From: Chloroflexi bacterium UBA5177
Lineage (GTDB): Bacteria > Chloroflexota > UBA5177
Length of the DNA stretch: 5,135 nucleotides
Direction of reading: 5' to 3'
Assembly (NCBI GenBank): GCA_002413265.1
Contig: DHWR01000048.1
Location: 12,167 to 17,301 of the forward strand
Both the position numbers and the translations under genes were made by a program. Positions 4,662 through 5,135 of the stretch are shown one piece after another (within the stretch, counting starts at the first letter, position 1; every line of letters starts with the position of its first letter). Under the pieces are notes generated by a model that saw nothing but the letters and a program-made list of their open reading frames with translations, was not told the DNA's origin and ran no database searches.

Positions 4662-5135
4662 ATGGACGGCCGGCTGCTGGAGCGAAAACGAGAGCTTTAT
4701 GATGCCCTGCATACGCTCGACAGAGACCTGGCAGAGGGACAGATCGACGCAGAAGCCTATGGAGACCTGCGATCCAGGTACGAGAATGAGGCGGCAAACG
4801 TGCTGGAGCGCATTGATGAGCGGAACCATGTCGGCAGCGGAGACACGGTGCGAGTTTCTCGGCCGAGATCCAGAACGGTACAGCTGGTGGGGATCGGGGC
4901 CCTGATCGCCGCCGCGGCGATATTTCTCGCCTCCGCGCTTCATGCCAGGAGCGCTACTGCCATCACGCCGACGGCTGTCCCCACGTCAGGCACGTCAACC
5001 GCCATTACGCGAGCGCTTGCGACTGTGGCGCAGCGTCCGCGCCAAATTTCGTCACTCTTGGCTCTGGGCGGCGCGTATATGGACGCACGAGACGCCACAG
5101 ATGCGGATAAGACGTACCGGAGCGCGATCCGGCTG
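4662..5135 (+). CDS. ccmI: CcmI-like TPR protein (partial, 3' end outside the window)
   Basis: CcmI proteins bind apocytochrome c and present it to CcmF/CcmH. The frame is open from ATG 4662 to the window edge, giving 158 residues. Residues 1-55 are charged and probably coiled-coil (ERKRELYDALHTLDRDLAEG, then AYGDLRSRYE), a pattern common in the cytoplasmic part of CcmI-like proteins. A hydrophobic span lies at about 73-93. A Thr/Pro/Ala-rich linker follows, then a TPR-like helix pair at 131-158 (LLALGGAYMDARDATDADK). Classical CcmI has an extra N-terminal span, which is absent here. The ATG lies 8 nt after the ccmH stop with no strong Shine-Dalgarno. G/C at third positions looks somewhat lower than in the earlier genes. 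The call rests on topology, TPR pattern and position after ccmH. A general TPR protein is the alternative. Confidence 0.68.
   Translation, partial: MDGRLLERKRELYDALHTLDRDLAEGQIDAEAYGDLRSRYENEAANVLERIDERNHVGSGDTVRVSRPRSRTVQLVGIGALIAAAAIFLASALHARSATAITPTAVPTSGTSTAITRALATVAQRPRQISSLLALGGAYMDARDATDADKTYRSAIRL

Noticed and set aside
3818..4663. Long minus-strand open frame (about 281 codons) opposite ccmG and ccmH
   Set aside because: It is antisense to two well-supported genes. The translation is Arg/Pro-rich without any motif.
1..5135. CRISPR arrays, transposons, tRNA or rRNA genes, toxin-antitoxin or defence systems
   Set aside because: No regularly spaced repeats, transposase motifs, terminal inverted repeats or tRNA-like folds were seen. 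The window is nearly filled by conserved ccm genes.

Overview
This window is most of a System I (Ccm) cytochrome c maturation operon, all on the + strand: ccmC, ccmD, ccmE, ccmF, ccmG, ccmH and the start of a ccmI-like gene that runs off the right edge. Each product is identified from family signature residues in the translation: WWD haem-handling motifs in CcmC and CcmF, the HxxxY haem-attachment motif in CcmE, CxxC thiol motifs in CcmG and CcmH, and a TPR-like segment in the last protein. The DNA is GC-rich, with G/C favoured at third codon positions in the genes. A complete CcmC-I set points to an aerobic or denitrifying diderm-type bacterium, or a Chloroflexota- or Deinococcota-like lineage. 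Which phylum it is cannot be settled from the sequence alone.

Layout. Positions 1-262 hold no convincing complete gene. A possible divergent gene start lies at the extreme left edge (minus strand, 42 to 1). The rest looks like an intergenic or promoter region with small dyad symmetries at 73-101. From 263 to 5135 the DNA is almost wholly coding. Junctions are tight: ccmC/ccmD overlap by 8 nt, ccmD/ccmE by 25 nt, ccmE-ccmF have a 4 nt gap, ccmF/ccmG share GTGA, ccmG/ccmH share ATGA, and ccmH-ccmI have an 8 nt gap. This implies one polycistronic, translationally coupled transcript. No terminator is seen, so the operon probably continues to the right.

How the genes work together, from knowledge of the System I family: CcmC, helped by CcmD, loads haem onto CcmE. 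Holo-CcmE carries the haem outside the cytoplasmic membrane to CcmF. The membrane-anchored thioredoxin CcmG and the CxxC protein CcmH keep apocytochrome CxxCH cysteines reduced. The CcmI-like TPR protein would hold the apocytochrome, and CcmF/CcmH ligate the haem. The ABC transporter genes ccmA and ccmB, which release holo-CcmE, do not lie directly upstream of ccmC here.

I found no previously undescribed system. The points worth a second look are details: a CcmG active site lacking the usual Trp before the first Cys, LQC in place of LRC in CcmH, a CcmI-like protein without the usual first membrane segment, a 10-bp-period tandem repeat in ccmE, and dyads upstream of ccmC and inside ccmF.
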